Shown here: piece after piece, positions 6,003-9,740 of the stretch
Layout: each line of letters opens with the position of its first letter
How positions within the stretch are numbered: position 1 is the first letter of the stretch
Assembly: GCA_021161135.1 (NCBI GenBank)
Contig: JAGHBD010000059.1
Span: forward strand, 1 to 9,740
Direction of reading: 5' to 3'
From: Thermoplasmata archaeon
Lineage (GTDB): Archaea; Thermoplasmatota; E2; UBA202; JdFR-43
DNA length: 9,740 nucleotides
The notes under the pieces: generated by a model
The model's database searches: none
Seen by the model: the letters and a program-made list of their open reading frames with translations, nothing else
Told to the model about the DNA's origin: nothing
Position numbers and translations under genes: made by a program

Positions 6003-8171
6003 TCATGCAAGCATTTTGAATATCCATTCCCAGAATGTCATAAAATGGTTCATTTCAAATATTTTGAGCCATAATGTAAAGAAAGGCATTTTTACAGGCA
6101 AAGGATCACTCCATTCACTTTCCCTCCCATATATGTCTTTTGCCTTAACCCTTATTTCATAACTTCCTTTTTTATTCCATGAATGGCTTGCTTTAATTTC
6201 CTCGCCAGAATCATATGGTCCAAACCATTCCTGGCTGCCATCTCCCCAGTCAAAGCAGTAGTATATTTTATCTCCATCTGGGTCTGTGGAAGAAGTCTGA
6301 TATTCATATTCATTCCTTATCTTTCCCTGTGTTTCTCCTTGTGGCATAGACGGCTTTTCGGGAGCATTAAAATCAACATCTTTTAATATTGCCATTGGGT
6401 CACCGAAAAGTGTAATTTCATAAAAGCAGAACCTCATCACAAGCTCGTTTATTCTCCATATATTATCTTCCTTTGAATCCTGATTTGCTTTACCGAGCTC
6501 TTTTATGTTTTCCCCAAAAATTGCATCCCAGAATTCTCTCGCATACCTTTGGCTACCATAATCGATTATATCATATGGCTCATCCTGTCCAGCACCCCAT
6601 CCATACCGTGTATTCCATATGCCTGCAAATGCTCCATATGGTGTTTTTACTGTAAAATATTCTGCTATGCAATCTTCCTGGTCAAATCCTCCAGCCATAC
6701 AGCCAGTTGAATAAGCAAAGAATGGTTTATCATTTTTTATTGCATTTATGTCATCTACGGTAAGGCGCATATTGTAATAATAATTTGAATGCCCGTAATG
6801 GCATACAATATGGAAATCGCTATTGAGCTTTGAAATTATATCACTTTTACTCCAGTATCTCTCCCTATCATATAATTTTGTTATACTAAATCTGTCAGAT
6901 GGAATACCCTTGGTATAATAACCTCCATCATCACATTCATCTATTAGTTGATCAAGATGGTTTCCTCCCCATTTTGCATCTCCACCCCATCCTAAATCCT
7001 CGCCAGCAAGCAAAACCTTTGCCACATAATCATCATAGTTCTCCTCATACCATATTGTTTTTTCAACAAAATTGCTTATTTCCTCTTGGCTATCAACGCT
7101 TGCCCTCCCCACATAAACCTCTGCCATCAAATCCACGTCTCCGCCGCCGTCGCCATCATCTGGCTCCCCCCACTGGAGGTCGCCATCGCCGTTGTAACTT
7201 CCATCGAGGCAGGCATAATATACATCTGAAGGAATCGTGTATCCTATATGAAATTCTCCCTCCGCCCATAACATGCGAGGCGGAATTACATCGGCATCGC
7301 CGGCAAGCAGTACAAAATCTGTTCCCCAGTTAAGATATGCATATCTTATAAAATTCCTTATCTTTGCCTGTGTATCATTGAAAAGTGGCGAATCGCCCCA
7401 GTAATCTGGATTTCCTTCTATTTCCTCAACTGTTACAATTTTGGTGCCAATGCCATACTTCTCCTTGAATGATTGGAAATCGCGGAGAGTATTCTGTCCA
7501 AAGGTTTTATCGAGCTCTTTAGATGTTATGATAACAAATCTGTAATCCTCTCCTTTGCTTTTTTCCAACACCCTGTAACTTAGAGCAGCATCCGGATTTT
7601 CCACCATCTTTATTACTTCTATCTTATCCCTGGCAAAGCCCCTGTAAAGTGGATTTGGCTTGGCATCTTTAAGCTCCACCTTTACCTCCATGCTCCTGTA
7701 ATAATAAATTTCTCCGTTTTCCTCCACATGAAGTGGATATAGATTGATGACCGCAATTCTATACCCTCTTTTCGTATATACGCCAACTACTTCATACCTC
7801 TCCTGTTTGTATGCCACATCATCCTTCTCATTTATGGATAAATTATCCAAAGTTGATGGATAATCTGCAATATAGAGGGGGAGATTGCCTACAAATGTTT
7901 TTCCGTTACATTTTACCTCCACGCTATCAATATCCTTGCCATAAGGAATCAGTATATAGAGGGGCTTCACTGGCAAAACAGGCTTTCCAGCATCCCCTGT
8001 TAGCTCGCAACCTTTAATCTCAAGAACATATCTGGAACCATATTGATGAATGGTTGGAGGGCTAAAAGAATATTTAAGAACTATTTCCGTATCGTCTGCA
8101 CCTACATAAAAAGCAGGATATAAAACGAGTGCAGCCATCGATATTACCATGAATTTTCTCAAATTCATCAT
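6003..8171 (-). CDS. Secreted C25-family (gingipain-like) peptidase with propeptide and PKD-like domain
   Basis: From the start chosen here the protein has 722 residues: signal peptide (1-25, ending YVGA), a C25-type propeptide (about 30-195), a caspase-fold C25 domain (about 208-592), a PKD-like domain (about 603-693; DPDGDKIYYCFDWGDG core) and a hydrophobic, aromatic tail (694-722). The catalytic pair is seen as HYGHS (His461) and STGCM (Cys491). A loop rich in Asp and Gly (about 323-347) probably binds calcium, and the peptidase ends with the family motif LFGDP. It is presumably exported as a zymogen that degrades extracellular protein. The ORF extends to 8222, but residues before the tandem ATGs at 8171 and 8168 do not suit a signal peptide, and a TATA-like box lies inside that extension. 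A second C25 gene lies at 3-692. Cleavage specificity is unknown. Confidence 0.93.
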   Translation of the reverse strand: MMNLRKFMVISMAALVLYPAFYVGADDTEIVLKYSFSPPTIHQYGSRYVLEIKGCELTGDAGKPVLPVKPLYILIPYGKDIDSVEVKCNGKTFVGNLPLYIADYPSTLDNLSINEKDDVAYKQERYEVVGVYTKRGYRIAVINLYPLHVEENGEIYYYRSMEVKVELKDAKPNPLYRGFARDKIEVIKMVENPDAALSYRVLEKSKGEDYRFVIITSKELDKTFGQNTLRDFQSFKEKYGIGTKIVTVEEIEGNPDYWGDSPLFNDTQAKIRNFIRYAYLNWGTDFVLLAGDADVIPPRMLWAEGEFHIGYTIPSDVYYACLDGSYNGDGDLQWGEPDDGDGGGDVDLMAEVYVGRASVDSQEEISNFVEKTIWYEENYDDYVAKVLLAGEDLGWGGDAKWGGNHLDQLIDECDDGGYYTKGIPSDRFSITKLYDRERYWSKSDIISKLNSDFHIVCHYGHSNYYYNMRLTVDDINAIKNDKPFFAYSTGCMAGGFDQEDCIAEYFTVKTPYGAFAGIWNTRYGWGAGQDEPYDIIDYGSQRYAREFWDAIFGENIKELGKANQDSKEDNIWRINELVMRFCFYEITLFGDPMAILKDVDFNAPEKPSMPQGETQGKIRNEYEYQTSSTDPDGDKIYYCFDWGDGSQEWFGPYDSGEEIKASHSWNKKGSYEIRVKAKDIYGRESEWSDPLPVKMPFFTLWLKIFEMNHFMTFWEWIFKMLA

Positions 8172-8193
8172 AATAAGTGAATCAATTACGGGA

Positions 8194-8201
8194 TAAGTAA
8201 T
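8194..8201 (-). promoter_or_regulatory. TATA-like box for the C25 peptidase
   Basis: The minus strand reads TTACTTAT, centred about 26 bases before the ATG at 8171 and 29 before the one at 8168. The same AATTACTTA core occurs upstream of the PAP2 gene (731-739). It supports leaderless transcription and the late start. It is a weak match to the consensus. Confidence 0.35.
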
Positions 8202-8217
8202 TTTTCCCACAATGGAT

Positions 8218-8228
8218 ATCACTGTGAT
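8218..8228. repeat. Short interrupted palindrome upstream of the C25 peptidase promoter
   Basis: ATCAC-T-GTGAT is an exact inverted repeat with a one-base centre, about 20 bases upstream of the TATA-like box. It could be half of a regulator site or chance; no second copy was noticed in the window. Confidence 0.3.
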
Positions 8229-8283
8229 GATTTGTTTTACTCAATTGTAATGTGGAATGAACATAAGGTTTTTTATGATGAAA

Positions 8284-9740
8284 TTAATGGCATTGAATGG
8301 AGAAGCGTGAGCAGGAGAAAGAATCGCCAAACAAACAGAAAATTCTGATGGGACCGACTAAATCCGTCACAACATATCCATCATCATAGTATGCTTTTAC
8401 AATAATGGTGCGATCCTTTCTTAAATCAGTGGATTTTATCCTGCACTTCCATTCATATGGTGGAGTGTAATCCTCATATGTATGTCCTGCGAAACGGAAT
8501 TCAACCTTTTCCACATGTTCTGGAGATTTTACTTCTACCTGTATGGTAATTCCTCCTATTATGATGGATGCTACCCCGCCCAATTCAAAATATTTATTTC
8601 CGAATTTCCATACTTCTCTATCGAAAATGTAAAGATATGGTATTTTCGGTCTTGTAATGAAAACATCTCTTTCTATGCCTTCATTTATGGCATATAAATA
8701 GCCATAATCATCGAACCATTCATTCTGTGTTGCGACATATACTGTTCCATCCTTTCCTATGGAAGGAGAGCCCGGCCATGCATGAATGTAAGGTTTAGCA
8801 CTTGTCAGTTTTATTTCATATTTTTTCTTTCCATCAGGGGTAAAAGCATATAAATAAGCATTATCTGGACCACTCCATCTATCATACCTATTGCATGCAA
8901 CCCATATTGTTCCATCCTTGCCTATAGCTGGAAGGGTCGGATATTTATATGGGGTGTAATTTGTGGAAAGATAAGCATACCATTTTATACTTCCATTTTC
9001 TTTATTTAGTGCATACAATTTTCCTTCATATGTTGCAAAATATAGTGTATCGTTGGTTACAGCAAATCCATGAGTATCTCCCTCTAATGGATTGAATGGA
9101 GATGTCCATTCCCATTTCTTTGTTCCATTCGGGTATATTGCATATATTTTGTTGTATGTGCCTGGCCAATTTGTTGAGCAATAAATTATGCCATTTTTAT
9201 CCACGCTTGGAGTGCATAAACTCTTTGCTCCCATATAAAATTTCCATTTAAGAGTTCCATTTAAAGAAAGAGCATACAAATAGCCGTACATATCTGCAAA
9301 ATATATTGTATCATTGTATATTGCAGCAGAGTTGGCAATATAATCTTCCACTTCGAATTCCCATTTTACTGTTCCATCTGGATTTATGGCATATAACGTT
9401 TCATATGAACAAAGATATACCGTTCCTTCATCATCTATTACTACAGGCCATCCCAATCCTCCACCTTTATTAAACTTCCATTTCAGCGTTCCGTCAGGAT
9501 TTAAAGCATACAAATTATCTTCAGATGGAATATATATTGTTCCATCCTCTGCGATTGTAGGAGAAGATTCTATCCATTCTTCAGTTACAAATTTCCATTT
9601 TAATGTTCCATTTGGATAGAATGCATACAATGTTCCATCGAATAGATAGGTTGTTCCTACATAAATTATCCCATTTTTGTCTATAACAGGAGTGGAAGCA
9701 TGATATCCAATCTCTCCTATCTCCACTCTCCACAATATTC
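8284..9740 (-). CDS. Secreted-type PQQ-like beta-propeller protein with Ig-like domain, 5' end outside the window
   Basis: The frame stays open to the right edge, so the start and any signal peptide are outside; the TTG at 9733-9735 is an internal Leu codon. About 485 residues are seen. Eight beta-propeller repeats follow each other, each with a GTIYV-like strand and a YLYALNPDGTLKWKF-like strand pair; the marker Trp recurs at exactly 39-residue intervals in the first four (codons at about 9597, 9480, 9363, 9246). The repeats are of the PQQ/Trp-docking type, but nothing shows that a cofactor is bound; many such proteins are non-enzymatic surface proteins. An Ig-like domain follows (PPYEW, TIIVKAYYDDGYVV). 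The last 18 residues are odd: Cys-rich and unlike the rest, while the neighbouring frame encodes a hydrophobic tail, so a one-base error near 8339-8342 is possible. It lies upstream of the C25 peptidase on the same strand. Confidence 0.88.
   Translation of the reverse strand, partial: ILWRVEIGEIGYHASTPVIDKNGIIYVGTTYLFDGTLYAFYPNGTLKWKFVTEEWIESSPTIAEDGTIYIPSEDNLYALNPDGTLKWKFNKGGGLGWPVVIDDEGTVYLCSYETLYAINPDGTVKWEFEVEDYIANSAAIYNDTIYFADMYGYLYALSLNGTLKWKFYMGAKSLCTPSVDKNGIIYCSTNWPGTYNKIYAIYPNGTKKWEWTSPFNPLEGDTHGFAVTNDTLYFATYEGKLYALNKENGSIKWYAYLSTNYTPYKYPTLPAIGKDGTIWVACNRYDRWSGPDNAYLYAFTPDGKKKYEIKLTSAKPYIHAWPGSPSIGKDGTVYVATQNEWFDDYGYLYAINEGIERDVFITRPKIPYLYIFDREVWKFGNKYFELGGVASIIIGGITIQVEVKSPEHVEKVEFRFAGHTYEDYTPPYEWKCRIKSTDLRKDRTIIVKAYYDDGYVVTDLVGPIRIFCLFGDSFSCSRFSIQCH
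9238..9630 (-). repeat. DNA-level tandem similarity of propeller blades (117-base period)
   Basis: Four consecutive coding repeats have an exact 117-base period and share recognisable nucleotide blocks; on the plus strand a TTCCATTT...GTTCCATC...GGATTTA...GCATACAA-like block recurs. This suggests fairly recent internal duplication of blades, or gene conversion among them. Confidence 0.7.

Noticed and set aside
6899..7333. 144-codon open frame on the plus strand, rich in His, Pro and Leu
   Set aside because: It is the shadow of the Asp/Gly-rich stretch of the C25 peptidase on the other strand. Its composition explains the odd residues.
8224..8349. C/D-box-like elements (GTGATGA at 8224, ATGATGA at 8275, CTGA at 8346)
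   Set aside because: Spacing is wrong for an archaeal C/D guide RNA, no convincing internal D'/C' pair was seen, and the last part overlaps the propeller coding sequence.
9733..9735. TTG as the start codon of the propeller protein
   Set aside because: The frame is open upstream to the window edge, and the residues around it match an internal propeller strand, so it is read as an internal Leu.

Overview
The window looks like chromosomal DNA from an AT-rich archaeon. The archaeal signs are a KEOPS Pcc1 subunit, a helicase-less XPF/ERCC4 nuclease, TATA-like boxes about 24-26 bases upstream of start codons (leaderless style), and GGTG ribosome-binding motifs only before genes internal to an operon. 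Secreted C25 (gingipain-like) peptidases, one with a PKD-like domain, and a secreted PQQ-type propeller suit a protein-degrading, probably sediment-dwelling Thermoplasmatota-type lineage. That lineage assignment is inference from gene style, not from a marker gene.

Layout: (1) 3-692 (+), the C-terminal part of a C25-family caspase-fold peptidase cut by the left edge. (2) 765-2882 (+), a compact three-gene unit with overlapping ends: a PAP2_3/AUR1-like membrane phosphotransferase, a GT4 glycosyltransferase and pcc1. The first two are likely to act on a membrane lipid or lipid-linked sugar; pcc1 belongs to tRNA t6A synthesis. (3) 2883-3082, a gap with a TATA-like box and a possible decayed ORF. 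(4) A divergent pair, rpe (-) and the XPF-type nuclease (+), sharing an 81-base promoter region. (5) 4435-9740, three minus-strand genes for apparently secreted proteins: a beta-rich protein of unknown function, a C25 peptidase with propeptide and PKD-like domain, and an eight-repeat PQQ-like propeller cut by the right edge. At least the first two seem to have their own promoters.

No tRNA, rRNA, CRISPR array, transposase or phage gene was seen. No stretch over 300 bases lacks a gene; the longest gap is 2883-3082. The most useful observations are the consistent leaderless-promoter spacing, which argues for later starts in two genes than the longest ORFs suggest; a possible one-base deletion at the 3' end of the propeller gene that hides a hydrophobic tail; the AUR1-like active site beside a glycosyltransferase; and the unclassified secreted protein at 4435-5925. 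I found no clearly new multi-gene system.
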